Source: Psychrobacillus antarcticus
Lineage (GTDB): Bacteria; Bacillota; Bacilli; Bacillales_A; Planococcaceae
Assembly: GCF_029533155.1 (NCBI RefSeq)
Contig: NZ_JAIZDB010000037.1
Location: forward strand, 33,023-97,022
Direction: 5' to 3'
DNA length: 64,000 nt
Made by a program: the position numbers and the translations under genes
The notes under the pieces: model-generated
Told to the model about the DNA's origin: nothing
What the model saw: the letters and a program-made list of their open reading frames with translations, nothing else
The model's database searches: none
In this document: one piece after another, positions 1 through 8,096 of the stretch
How positions within the stretch are numbered: position 1 is the stretch's first letter
How the letters are laid out: each line of letters begins with the position of its first letter

Positions 1-855
1 TTGATTACGATTCAATTTGTCTTTTATTAGCTCAAATCGACGGATGCCATCTGAGGGGAAAAGTTGGTGTTTTACTAAGTCTAGCTCCTGATTTAATGTG
101 GATTCTTTTTCTTTTAATGGTTTCAGTTGTTTCCATTCTAAATAACGTTGTAACTGTATAGAAATATCTTTCTCTTGTTGATCTAGTTCCACCACAATTG
201 TTTCAAGCTCGTTAAGACGTCTAATGGATGGTTCATATTTCTCTACTTCCTCTAGCTGATGCTTGTAGGTAGTTTCTAATTCACGTAGCTCTTCTATTTT
301 TTGATTGATAAGAGGCTTCCTACCAGTGGGCTTAAATAGCTCGCCCATATCTTTTATAAATTGATTTTCGACGACCGCTAATGTATCCATCCCAGTCGTT
401 CCAGAAGATAATAACGTTCTCGTTAGCTCCTCTTCTGTCATTTTCTCGAAGCCCTGTAGCTGAAGCAATGAAAAAGAGAAAATAGCTTCAAAATCTGCGC
501 GGGAATACGAGTGTAGTAGACTCGTCAGCTCCCTTTCCCCTCCACGACTACCGTCTGAATAATATACCGTAACTTCTCCACTTGCTTTTCCTTTAACTCG
601 TTCAATTGTTACGGGCTGACCTTGGTCATCAATAAGGTGAATTTTACCTCCGTATGTAGCATTACTTTTAGGCTCATAGCGAAGTAACTGCGCATTTCTT
701 TGCGGAAATCCAAATAAAATATGCAGGATGAACTGTTGGATTGTAGTCTTTCCTGCTTCGTTTTCACCGAAGACCACGTTTATACCGTTATTCAAATCGA
801 TTTCAACATTCTCATGCTTTCCAAAGCCATATATATGAAGCTTTACAAGTTTCAA
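1..855 (-). CDS. yhaN: YhaN-like ATPase subunit of a DNA-repair nuclease (5' part, cut by the window edge)
   Basis: SMC/Rad50-type ATPase, the presumed partner of the YhaO phosphoesterase in an SbcCD/Mre11-Rad50-like complex acting on DNA ends. I translated it from the sequence. The protein starts MKLVKLHIYGFGKHENVEID and has a Walker A motif GENEAGKT at residues 30-37, followed by charged coiled-coil sequence from about residue 170; the rest lies outside the window. The start is TTG at 853-855 behind GGGGGAG and overlaps the YhaO stop codon (TTGA), so translation of the two is probably coupled. The function is inferred from family membership and the neighbour. Confidence 0.88.
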   Translation of the reverse strand, partial: MKLVKLHIYGFGKHENVEIDLNNGINVVFGENEAGKTTIQQFILHILFGFPQRNAQLLRYEPKSNATYGGKIHLIDDQGQPVTIERVKGKASGEVTVYYSDGSRGGERELTSLLHSYSRADFEAIFSFSLLQLQGFEKMTEEELTRTLLSSGTTGMDTLAVVENQFIKDMGELFKPTGRKPLINQKIEELRELETTYKHQLEEVEKYEPSIRRLNELETIVVELDQQEKDISIQLQRYLEWKQLKPLKEKESTLNQELDLVKHQLFPSDGIRRFELIKDKLNRNQ

Positions 856-2063
856 TCGATACTCCCCCTTGGCGTGGCATTTGAAACTACCAATTTTGCT
901 TCTTTTAGGACTTCTTCGATAAAGTCTTGGTTAATGGGCTGTAAATATCTACTCCCCTTAGGATGCTGATAAAGTTCCTTTAAAGCGAGCTTCCATTCCG
1001 AAGTATCCCAATCATTTAAAGCAGATAGCAGCAAAGTAGTTTCTGTGCTCTGCTCAATTGGAAATTCTATATGTAATTCTTTTATTATTAAAAAGTTGTT
1101 TGCTTGTTCTAGACTCTCCTGAATCAATAATAGCCATTCATCTTTATTAGTCGACTGTAATAGTTCAATGGTTTCCTCTGTTATTGCATTTATTGTTAGA
1201 ACAATGATCGCTTTTCCATTTTTTTGACTGTAGCTTATCAATTCATTTTCAATATATGTGATTAATTCATTCGCATGGATCATACCAACACACTCTATGA
1301 AAAGCTCGTCATAAATAAAAGCAGCTGAGGGGACAAATTGGAGCTCTGCTTTATTGTTAACTAGCGAAACTTCGTAAAATCCTTTTACGCCTCTTTCGTT
1401 ACGATGCCTGCTTTGAGTATTTCCGGGATAAACAATTGGCGGGTCTGAATGGAGAATTTGGCGCTTATGTATATGACCGAGCGCCCAATATTGATAGCCT
1501 TTTTCTAGTAAATCATTTTTTCTAAATGGCGCGTACACATCATGCTCATTGTTTCCTTCTAAGCTACCATGAAGCATCCCAATATGTATATCATTGTGTT
1601 TTGCAATGGGATAGTGGCTATGCATAGGTTCTAAAATATGACGCTCCTTATAACTAAACCCTGTTATATTCACTTTTTCTTCACTTATAAGGAGTGTTTT
1701 AGTTTCTACTTTGTCACCGAATATATGAACGTTTTCAGGCAGCTGAAAACGAACCCAATTACCGCTTAAATGATCGTGATTTCCATGGCATATTAAAACT
1801 GGAATATTTTCTACATGCAGAGCTTCCATTCCTTTTTGAAATAAATACTGCGCACGAAGACTACGATTTTCCCCATCATAAATATCACCAACTATTAAAA
1901 CGAAGTCTGGTTTACTTTCAACTGCGTAATTAATCATGTTTTGAAACGCTTGAAAAGTACTCTCCCGTATATCTTTCCAACGACTTTTAGGAATAGAGGA
2001 GATACCTTTAAAAGGGCTGTCCAAATGTAAATCTGCCACATGTAGAAAACTTATTCTTGCCAT
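852..2063 (-). CDS. yhaO: YhaO-like metallophosphoesterase, Mre11/SbcD family
   Basis: Predicted DNA exonuclease of the calcineurin-like phosphoesterase fold. Metal-ligand motifs appear in order: DLHLDSPF near the N-terminus, GDIYDGENR, GNHDHLSG, GMLHGS and GHIHKRQ. The C-terminal 150 residues are the variable capping region. ATG at 2061-2063 is preferred over the upstream GTG at 2070-2072 because the GAGGTG ribosome binding site lies over that GTG. It is followed without a gap by the YhaN-like ATPase and the pair probably forms an operon. About 403 residues, normal for the family. Confidence 0.9.
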   Translation of the reverse strand: MARISFLHVADLHLDSPFKGISSIPKSRWKDIRESTFQAFQNMINYAVESKPDFVLIVGDIYDGENRSLRAQYLFQKGMEALHVENIPVLICHGNHDHLSGNWVRFQLPENVHIFGDKVETKTLLISEEKVNITGFSYKERHILEPMHSHYPIAKHNDIHIGMLHGSLEGNNEHDVYAPFRKNDLLEKGYQYWALGHIHKRQILHSDPPIVYPGNTQSRHRNERGVKGFYEVSLVNNKAELQFVPSAAFIYDELFIECVGMIHANELITYIENELISYSQKNGKAIIVLTINAITEETIELLQSTNKDEWLLLIQESLEQANNFLIIKELHIEFPIEQSTETTLLLSALNDWDTSEWKLALKELYQHPKGSRYLQPINQDFIEEVLKEAKLVVSNATPRGSID

Positions 2064-2160
2064 CCAGTACACCTCGTTCTAAAATAGAATATTTGTTCTT
2101 ATTTTACCATAAAGAAAAGACTGTATACAACTAAATGTGTACAGTCTTCTACTCCCCTTC

Positions 2161-2472
2161 TTAGTTATCTTGATTCGCTACAAATGCTCCGATTGTATAG
2201 GAAAGCATATGAACGACCCAAAGACCGGTTAGTAAGAAAAAGGTCAGCCCAGGTCCCTCCATTATTATGACAATCATCCAGACAACTAAGATTGCAATAG
2301 TCGTCGCTATCCATGAATAGGATCGTGCTTTTTCATGAATTCTATTGTATCGTTCATCAAACCATCTCTTTTTCTTGCCGATTTTCCGATTGATCAAAAA
2401 AACTATACCTATTATTACAATTGCTAGTGGTAGCCCGATTAAAAATGTAAATAAATCAAATTTTTCATACAT
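2161..2472 (-). CDS. Small membrane protein paired with an HTH regulator
   Basis: About 103 residues, starting MYEKFDLFTF. One hydrophobic segment lies near the N-terminus (residues 7-27) and two more in the second half, with a basic/aromatic patch between (KKKRWFDERYNRIHEKARSY). The start ATG overlaps the end of the upstream HTH gene by 8 bases and has GAGGAGG upstream, inside that gene. Two-gene cassettes of a short HTH repressor and a membrane protein of this type are common in Bacillales. The function is unknown. Confidence 0.75.
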   Translation of the reverse strand: MYEKFDLFTFLIGLPLAIVIIGIVFLINRKIGKKKRWFDERYNRIHEKARSYSWIATTIAILVVWMIVIIMEGPGLTFFLLTGLWVVHMLSYTIGAFVANQDN

Positions 2473-2674
2473 CTTTGTCTTCCTCCTCGTAAATGAATAA
2501 ATCCTCAATCGTACATGTAAAAAGTCTGGATAACTTAAAAGCCAAATTAATCGATGGATTGTATTTTCCTTTTTCTAACGATATTATTGTTTGTCTGGAT
2601 ACATCTAGTTTTTCTGAAAGTTCGTCCTGTGTCATGCCAAATGCCATCCGTTTATCTCGAACGTAATTTTTCAA
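2465..2674 (-). CDS. Short Cro/CI-type HTH transcriptional regulator
   Basis: A 69-residue stand-alone helix-turn-helix protein. The fold is recognisable from MTQDELSEKLDVSRQTIISLEKGKYNPSINLAFKLSRLF, with an acidic tail and no effector domain. The start is TTG at 2674 with GGAGGGG eight bases upstream. It is translationally overlapped with the membrane-protein gene behind it and probably represses the pair through the palindrome just upstream. The target is inference. Confidence 0.85.
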   Translation of the reverse strand: MKNYVRDKRMAFGMTQDELSEKLDVSRQTIISLEKGKYNPSINLAFKLSRLFTCTIEDLFIYEEEDKDV

Positions 2675-2700
2675 CTTGCCCCTCCTTCTTGTAAAGTTAG

Positions 2701-2712
2701 CTTTACGTAAAG
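2701..2712. promoter_or_regulatory. Candidate operator palindrome CTTTACGTAAAG
   Basis: A perfect 12-bp palindrome lies 27 bases upstream of the HTH start. Related GTAAAGT/ACTTTAC half-sites repeat on both sides within 2691-2725. Position and symmetry suit autoregulation by the HTH protein; binding is inference. Confidence 0.45.
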
Positions 2713-2813
2713 TTTACTTTACTTTATACCACATTGTCAAGCAAGCTTTACATTTAGTTTTCATAATTTTTTGTGTATAATATATAGTAGAATAATGAAG
2801 GGGTGTTTGACTC

Positions 2814-2999
2814 ATGAAACCATACCGATTTACTGCATTTGAATCAACTGGGGAACTAATTTTAGAGGAAACTTGGAAGTATGAAAATGACGAAGAAGCA
2901 AAGCAAAAAGGTGAGGCTGTTATTGAAGAAAAAGGCTTTGCCAATAAAACTCATCGTTTGGTAAATAGCTCTGGGAAGCTAGTTTTATTTCATGTATAG
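2814..2999 (+). CDS. yhzD: YhzD-like small protein
   Basis: 61 residues beginning MKPYRFTAFESTGELILEE, with the EEAKQKGE core typical of the YhzD family of short cytosolic Bacillales proteins of unknown function. The start is ATG behind GAAGGGGTG, and a consensus TATAAT lies at 2776-2781. It is divergent from the HTH pair and sits in the yha neighbourhood, as in B. subtilis. Confidence 0.8.
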   Translation: MKPYRFTAFESTGELILEETWKYENDEEAKQKGEAVIEEKGFANKTHRLVNSSGKLVLFHV

Positions 3000-3003
3000 A
3001 ATG

Positions 3004-3036
3004 ATAAGAAAAACCGGGCAGAAAAACGCCCGGTCT
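3004..3036 (+). terminator. GC-rich hairpin after yhzD
   Basis: ACCGGGC and GCCCGGT arms enclose an A-rich loop, right after the yhzD stop. The same hairpin opens every long composite repeat in this window, so it may be repeat-derived and used as a terminator. Confidence 0.6.
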
Positions 3037-3059
3037 TCTAAAAAGAATAATGTAGATAT

Positions 3060-3200
3060 GAAATTGATTTCCGCTCCGAGCGGACGCGTTCCGTGGGCAC
3101 GGCTTCAGCCGCTTCCCTCGCTTACGCTCAGTCCAGGGTCTTCAGCTCGCGCTGTTCCCACTGGAGTCGCCGCTCTGCGCTCCAATCAATTAAATCCACT
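3060..3200 (-). repeat. Dispersed GC-rich repeat module, minus orientation
   Basis: Reads TGATTTCCGCTCC ... GTGGGCACGGC ... CTGTTCCCACTGGAGTCGCCG ... CTCCAATCAA, the reverse of the module that closes the long repeats. A 74-codon reading frame across it is not a gene: it has no homologue I recognise and the element recurs in non-coding positions. Confidence 0.75.
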
Positions 3201-3239
3201 TTATATAAGCGGATAATTGGCTATAAAACCACTTAAATA

Positions 3240-3660
3240 TACAATATAGATGTTTCATCTTAAAATATGTAAGGCTGAAAGGGACTCATATCAAAGAAAA
3301 TCCACTTTCTACATTCTACGTTATAGCATAATATCTCTAATTCATCAGACTGTTTTATCCCTATATTAACTTTTATTTCTATTATCGTCTGAGCGAGAGG
3401 CTATGCTAAATCTTTAAGTACAGTACTACTCACTTAATTGATTGAAGTGAAGGGTGGCGACTTCTGCGGGATGAGTGAGACAGATGAGATATCACAGCGA
3501 CGCGTGTGCTGTGGTGATAGCTCATCGCTCACCCCGCGAAGGCCAACAGGATGTTGGTCACGAAGGCGTTGCCACACGATGTGGCGCACTTAGCCTTTGT
3601 ACCCCACCTGAAACGCAAATCAGTAGTATCATTCATGCATTAAAAGTCCTGTAAAAACAA
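3240..3660 (+). repeat. 5'-truncated copy of the composite repeat
   Basis: Contains the AT-rich middle (TTTTATCCCTATATTAACT..., GCGAGAGGCTATGCTAAATC), the ACTACTCACTTAATTGATTG junction, a GGCGACTTCTGCGGGAT module, and a GGCCAACAGGATGTTGGTCA insert. The front hairpins are missing. No gene is seen here. Confidence 0.7.
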
Positions 3661-3689
3661 AGTTCATGCTGTATTTTTATATACTTTCT

Positions 3690-4660
3690 TATCTTTTAAG
3701 AAAAACCGGACAGAAAACGCCAGGTCCTTTAGGATCTAAACCTGTTTCAACTGTTTTCGAAGGGCTTTGGACAGACTTATTGCTATATAATTACCGTTTG
3801 ATTTTTTAAAGATGCTGGTCGTGATTGAAGTCACGACCAGCATCTTTTTTTCTCTAATATATGGCTATTGACAGTCCGTCGCCCTTCTACAACTTTTAGA
3901 AACGGGTTAGTTCATTTTTTGGGTAACTAGAGAAAAGATACTATCCTAATAATTGAGGATAGATGATGACAGTCTAAGTACGCGACATCTTGTCGCAACG
4001 ACTGCCTGACCCGCGTCGTGCGGGCCTGAAGATGCAATTTCGTTCGCTATTTCGCTCCTTTATTTGGTAGACACTTACTATTTTTCCTAATTTCCACTAG
4101 TAAAAAAGAAAATCTACTATCTTCATCCATCCTTACACAATTTCATTCCTACATTCAACAGACGGTTTTATCCCCACATTAACTCGGACTACTCTTCTTA
4201 TCTAAGCGAGAGTCTATGCTATATCTCCTAGTTGAGTACTACTCATTTAATTGATTGGAGTGAAAGTGGCGACTCCTGTGGGAACAGCAAATGTTTTCTG
4301 CACCGATAGCGAAGCGACAGGTGCACGAGCTGAAAGCCCCGCAGGAAAGACGTTGGTCAAACTTTATTTGACCAACGTCTTTGCGACGAGTAACCGCAGG
4401 AGCATATGTTTTCGTAGTGACGAGGAGATTGAAGCCGTGCCACGGAGGCCAACAGGATGTTGGTCACAAAGGCGTTGAGGCCCACAGGAGGTGGGTTATG
4501 CAATCGTTGCCGCAGGACGCGGCAAACTTAGATTGCCTTCCTTTTACGACGTGGCGTTCCTATCCTTTGTCCTCCACTGAAACGCAAATCAGTAGTATCA
4601 ATCATTCTTAAAAGCCCTGTAAAACTGGTGTTCATGCTGTATTTTTATATACTTTCTTAT
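3690..4660 (+). repeat. Composite repeat, copy 1 (longest)
   Basis: Front hairpin (AACCGG...CCAGGT, degenerate here), then GATGCTGGTCGTGAT-TGAA-GTCACGACCAGCATC with a T-run at about 3809-3850, an AT-rich middle, and a GGAGTG...GGCGACTCC module extended by insertions (a hairpin AGACGTTGGTCAAA/TTTGACCAACGTCT at 4337-4383 and a GGCCAACAGGATGTTGGTCA segment). It ends in ATTTTTATATACTTTCTTATC. Frames of 75-76 codons over it are not supported as genes. Confidence 0.75.
3807..3853 (+). terminator. Near-invariant 15-bp hairpin of the composite repeat
   Basis: A 15-bp stem with a TGAA loop followed by TTTTTTT. It is the best conserved segment of all four long copies and looks like a factor-independent terminator or the 3' end of a small RNA. 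No gene lies directly upstream. Confidence 0.65.
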
Positions 4661-4662
4661 CT

Positions 4663-4704
4663 TTTAAAAAGGACTTAGCCAGTTAGTGGCTAAGTCCTTT
4701 TTTG
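4663..4704. terminator. Bidirectional terminator downstream of prsA
   Basis: AAGGACTTAGCCA and TGGCTAAGTCCTT arms with A- and T-runs on both sides, located 40 bases past the prsA stop on the minus strand. Confidence 0.8.
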
Positions 4705-4742
4705 TTATTTTTCATCCTAGGTCCGATAGGCTTCAATAGTGC

Positions 4743-5633
4743 TCATTTTTTCGATAAGCTGTTATCTATTTCATATTCTGTAAACTTTTCAGTAAGCCAG
4801 CTAGAATATTCTTCATTAATGCGAATTTCTAGTAAATTATTATATACTTCTTCTTTCACATCTTCAAACACTGCTTCTTTTGCATCCTTTTTACCAGTTA
4901 CTTTTATGATATGGAATCCATATTCTGATTCAACGGGCTCACTCACTTCATCTATATTCATTTTAAAGGCTACATTTTCAAACTCCTCTACCATTTCACC
5001 TGTTCCAAAGTATCCTAAACTCCCTCCATCAGTACTTGATGATGTATCTGTTGAATACTCTTTGGCAAGTTCTGCAAAATCACCACCGTCATTCAATTTA
5101 GTTTTCACTTCTTTTGCCGTAGCCTCATCTGCAACTAATATATGGCTCGCTTCCACTTGTTCTGTTTGTGCAAAGGTTGTCTTGTTTTCTTCGAAATAAG
5201 TGGTTAATTCTTCGTCTGAAATATCCACTACTTTTTCCATTACTTTCGTCTGTAATTGATGAGTAGAAATATCTTTTATCAGCGCTTCTTCTTCTACATT
5301 ATTTGCTTCTAGGACACCCTCGTATTCCTCTTGACCACCATAAGATTCTATTAGCTCCGTCAACTCTGCTTGAATATCTTTCTCTGTAATAGTTATCCCT
5401 TCACTTTTAGCTTCCATTTCGAAAATTTTATTAGTGATTAAAGTGTCTAAGGCATCTGTACCATATTGTGTCATGAGAGTTTCTGTTAATTCTTCTTGAG
5501 AGATTTCTACCCCATTTACAGTTGCTACAGTTTCTTTAATAGTTTTGTCCTCCGCAGAACAACCAGCTAGTATTACTGTCAAAGCAATCGGTAACGCAAA
5601 TATCTTTATTGATTTATAAAAAAGTAGATTCAT
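4743..5633 (-). CDS. prsA: PrsA-type foldase lipoprotein (peptidyl-prolyl isomerase)
   Basis: Membrane-anchored extracytoplasmic chaperone and parvulin-type prolyl isomerase that helps secreted proteins fold at the membrane-wall interface. 296 residues. The signal peptide ends in the lipobox LAGC, with lipidated Cys25. The SurA-like N-terminal helical part follows (about 30-150), then the parvulin domain at about 155-250 (VEASHILV ... SLGYFGTGEMVEEFE ... YGFHIIKV), and a helical C-terminal part. The start ATG has GAGGAAG upstream. Monocistronic with its own terminator. Its placement near yhaNO agrees with B. subtilis. Confidence 0.93.
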   Translation of the reverse strand: MNLLFYKSIKIFALPIALTVILAGCSAEDKTIKETVATVNGVEISQEELTETLMTQYGTDALDTLITNKIFEMEAKSEGITITEKDIQAELTELIESYGGQEEYEGVLEANNVEEEALIKDISTHQLQTKVMEKVVDISDEELTTYFEENKTTFAQTEQVEASHILVADEATAKEVKTKLNDGGDFAELAKEYSTDTSSSTDGGSLGYFGTGEMVEEFENVAFKMNIDEVSEPVESEYGFHIIKVTGKKDAKEAVFEDVKEEVYNNLLEIRINEEYSSWLTEKFTEYEIDNSLSKK

Positions 5634-5782
5634 CTGTATCTTCCTCTCATTATCATACTTTTACCTTTAGTTACACTTTAATCTTTCAATGTGTCAGTTA
5701 GATGTCAAAGTTTGTTTAGTAGAGGTACTTTTCTGCCACAGAGCCTAGGCAACGCAGATTCTTGGAAAAGTAAGTATGCAAC

Positions 5783-5820
5783 AAAAAAAGAAGGTAACCG
5801 AATTTGGTTAACCTTCTTTT
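5783..5820 (-). terminator. Terminator of the two-component operon
   Basis: AAAGAAGGTTAACC and GGTTACCTTCTTT arms overlap the last codons and stop of the histidine kinase, followed on the minus strand by a long T-run. Confidence 0.75.
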
Positions 5821-7220
5821 CGTATTAGCAATTCAAAACATGTACCCTCTTCTGTGCTCTCTATTAAATTCAAATTCCCTTTTATCGATTGTGCCATCAT
5901 TTTACTGAGGGGTAATCCTAATCCAAGTCCCCGAATACCGTACTTTTTCTTTTCTCCTCTAAAGAACCGTTCGAATATGAAAGCTTGCTCTTCAGGTGGT
6001 ATACCTGAGCCCGAATCTTTTACGATTACAGACACGTACGCTCCCTTTTCTGAAAGCGATATAGTTATTTCACCAATTCCTGAAATTGCTTGTTCGGCGT
6101 TTGTTAGTAAATTGGTCATTATTTGTTGTAAACGAACTAAATCTGCAGAAATTATTACTTTTTTATGAAGTAAATTTATTTTGGTCACTATGTCTGGTTG
6201 CTCCTGTACGGCTTTCCACTGTGCAATTAAATCCTTCATAAAGTTATCAATATCTAGCTGAGAGATATTCACTGGTACTGCATCTACCGCAAAGGAGTTG
6301 AATGCTAGTAAATCACCGACCATTGTTTTCATCTTGGTTGTTTCAACGAGGGCCATTCGGATAAATTGCTCCGCTTCTTGCCCAGTAACAACATCATCAT
6401 TTACGGCTTGCAACAATCCACTAATCGATGTTACTGGTGTTTTCAGTTCATGGGTAACACCTGCTAATAATTCAGTTCTTGTTTTTTCTAATTGCTCCAA
6501 CCTGCCAGCCATCTGTTTAAATGAAGAAACAAGTTCATACAATTCTTTTTCCTTAATATGATCCGATAAACTGATTTCATAGTTACCACTTTGTACTTGC
6601 TTAGCTGCTTCAGCTACTTGTTTTATCGGAAGAGCTAATCTTCTCGACAAAAAATATATAGCCCCCCAGCCGAATATGGCTAGTCCAACTATTAATATTG
6701 CTAGCTGACTATATTCTTGTTTTACCGTAGTTAATTTATCTTTTGACTCAACCATCATTACCCAACCCACAAGCTCATCATCTATCTCAATTTTCTTTTT
6801 TACTGCATAATACTTTTTGTTATTAACTGCGGAAGTGAATGTTTCAACTTCTTCTTTTCCATTTACTAATTGACTATATGCATTTCCATTTTCTTGTTCC
6901 AGTGGTAAATTGCTTGATATTACTTCTCCATCGGTATTGAGGATATACATTGTTGGGTTTATATGTTGAACCCGGAAACGATCTTCAGCAAAATTAGGTA
7001 CTCTTTCACTTGGTGGGACTCCTGGAATACTAACATCCGTAATCCGATTCACCATCTCTTCAGCCATAAACTCCATCAGCTGTAGACGATTTTCGAGAGT
7101 TGAATGTCTTATCCATAATGCCGAAAAGAAAGAGATTATTAGCAGACCTATGAGTAAGGTAAATAAATATCGACTCGTCCAATACGATAACAGGGTGACT
7201 CTTTTATTTTTGATGAACAT
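5808..7220 (-). CDS. HAMP-type sensor histidine kinase
   Basis: About 470 residues from the ATG at 7220 (MFIKNKRVTLLSYW). TM1 at about 20-40, an extracytoplasmic sensing loop of about 120 residues, TM2 at about 173-193, HAMP, then HisKA with the phospho-acceptor in TELLAGVTHELKTPVTS (His257), N-box NLLTNAEQAI, and G-boxes DSGSGIP and GLGLGLPLS. The start overlaps the 3' end of the response regulator by 17 bases, so they are co-translated. The stimulus cannot be read from the sequence. It lies directly downstream of the VTC/DUF4956/beta-helix operon, suggesting but not proving a link to the cell surface. Confidence 0.88.
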   Translation of the reverse strand: MFIKNKRVTLLSYWTSRYLFTLLIGLLIISFFSALWIRHSTLENRLQLMEFMAEEMVNRITDVSIPGVPPSERVPNFAEDRFRVQHINPTMYILNTDGEVISSNLPLEQENGNAYSQLVNGKEEVETFTSAVNNKKYYAVKKKIEIDDELVGWVMMVESKDKLTTVKQEYSQLAILIVGLAIFGWGAIYFLSRRLALPIKQVAEAAKQVQSGNYEISLSDHIKEKELYELVSSFKQMAGRLEQLEKTRTELLAGVTHELKTPVTSISGLLQAVNDDVVTGQEAEQFIRMALVETTKMKTMVGDLLAFNSFAVDAVPVNISQLDIDNFMKDLIAQWKAVQEQPDIVTKINLLHKKVIISADLVRLQQIMTNLLTNAEQAISGIGEITISLSEKGAYVSVIVKDSGSGIPPEEQAFIFERFFRGEKKKYGIRGLGLGLPLSKMMAQSIKGNLNLIESTEEGTCFELLIRKEG

Positions 7221-7884
7221 TAAATTGATACCCCAATCCACGTAACGTCCGAATTTCACCTTCGTCTTCTGACCAATTAGTGAGCGCTTTTCTCAGCCGT
7301 TTTATAGATAAATCAACTGCTCGATCACTGCCGTCGTAATCCCATCCCCATACATGTTCTATTAACTGATCTCTAGTAAATGTTTGGTTTGGTTTCTTGG
7401 CTAAAAAAAGTAATACCGACAAATCTCTAGGAGTTAGTAATATTTCATTTTCATCTAATTTTACTGAATGACCTTTAAAATCTATATGAAGCTTACCAAA
7501 AGTGAGGGTTGATGATTTTTCATTAGATACTCTTCTCAATACTGCCTTCACTCTTGCGACAACTTCATCTGCAATAAAGGGTTTAGCAATATAGTCATCT
7601 GCACCTTCGTCAAATCCTTCTAAGCGATAGTTTACGTCTCCTAATGCAGTTAGCATGATGACTGGGCAACTACCAAGCAAACGAATTTCTTTTAAAATTG
7701 CCCAACCGTTTTTTCCAGGAAGCATTATATCTAAAAGTACTAGGTCAGGGCCTGCCTTTTCAAATACCTCTATTGCTTCATCACCAGTGTAGCACTGCAC
7801 AACTTCATAATTTTGCTTAGTTAAATATGCTTTCAATACTTGGCTAATGGCAAATTCATCTTCTACTATTAATATTTTTTTCAT
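7204..7884 (-). CDS. OmpR/PhoB-family response regulator
   Basis: 226 residues. Receiver domain with acidic pocket VEDE, phospho-acceptor Asp52 in LLDIMLPG, switch Thr in MLTA and Lys101 in KPF. The winged-helix DNA-binding domain at about 127-224 includes LTPRDLSVLLFLAKKP and DLSIKRLRKAL. ATG start with AAAGGGTG. First gene of a two-gene operon with the overlapping kinase. Confidence 0.92.
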   Translation of the reverse strand: MKKILIVEDEFAISQVLKAYLTKQNYEVVQCYTGDEAIEVFEKAGPDLVLLDIMLPGKNGWAILKEIRLLGSCPVIMLTALGDVNYRLEGFDEGADDYIAKPFIADEVVARVKAVLRRVSNEKSSTLTFGKLHIDFKGHSVKLDENEILLTPRDLSVLLFLAKKPNQTFTRDQLIEHVWGWDYDGSDRAVDLSIKRLRKALTNWSEDEGEIRTLRGLGYQFNVHQK

Positions 7885-7994
7885 CTGTCCATCACACCCT
7901 TTAACTGATATTACTTAATTTCTTACATTATACCACCGTTTTATGTCAGATAAATGTCGACTGGAATCTTGCTGAATTTTATAGCTTAAATGTT

Positions 7995-8043
7995 TAAAAA
8001 ACAGCCCTAAAACCGATATTTTCGATTTTGTAGGCTGTTTTCT
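7995..8043 (-). terminator. Terminator after the beta-helix lipoprotein gene
   Basis: AAAACAGCC/GGCTGTTTT arms with an extended AT-rich inner stem (CAAAATCG/CGGTTTT), 55 bases past the stop codon, ending in a T-run on the minus strand. Confidence 0.7.
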
Positions 8044-8096
8044 AATGGAAACTTATTTTGTTAATAACAACTTATCATATTTAATAATATATTGAA

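Noticed and set aside
3809..3853. Transcriptional terminator of yhzD
   Set aside because: More than 800 bases downstream, and the same hairpin recurs with no upstream gene; better seen as part of the composite repeat.
4251..4611. 75-76 codon frames with start codons, repeated at 18981-19190
   Set aside because: They lie inside the dispersed repeat and are shared only between copies 1 and 3; no ribosome binding site or known homologue.
4702..5199. 165-codon frame on the plus strand
   Set aside because: Exact antisense of prsA, Ser/Phe-rich shadow composition, no ribosome binding site.
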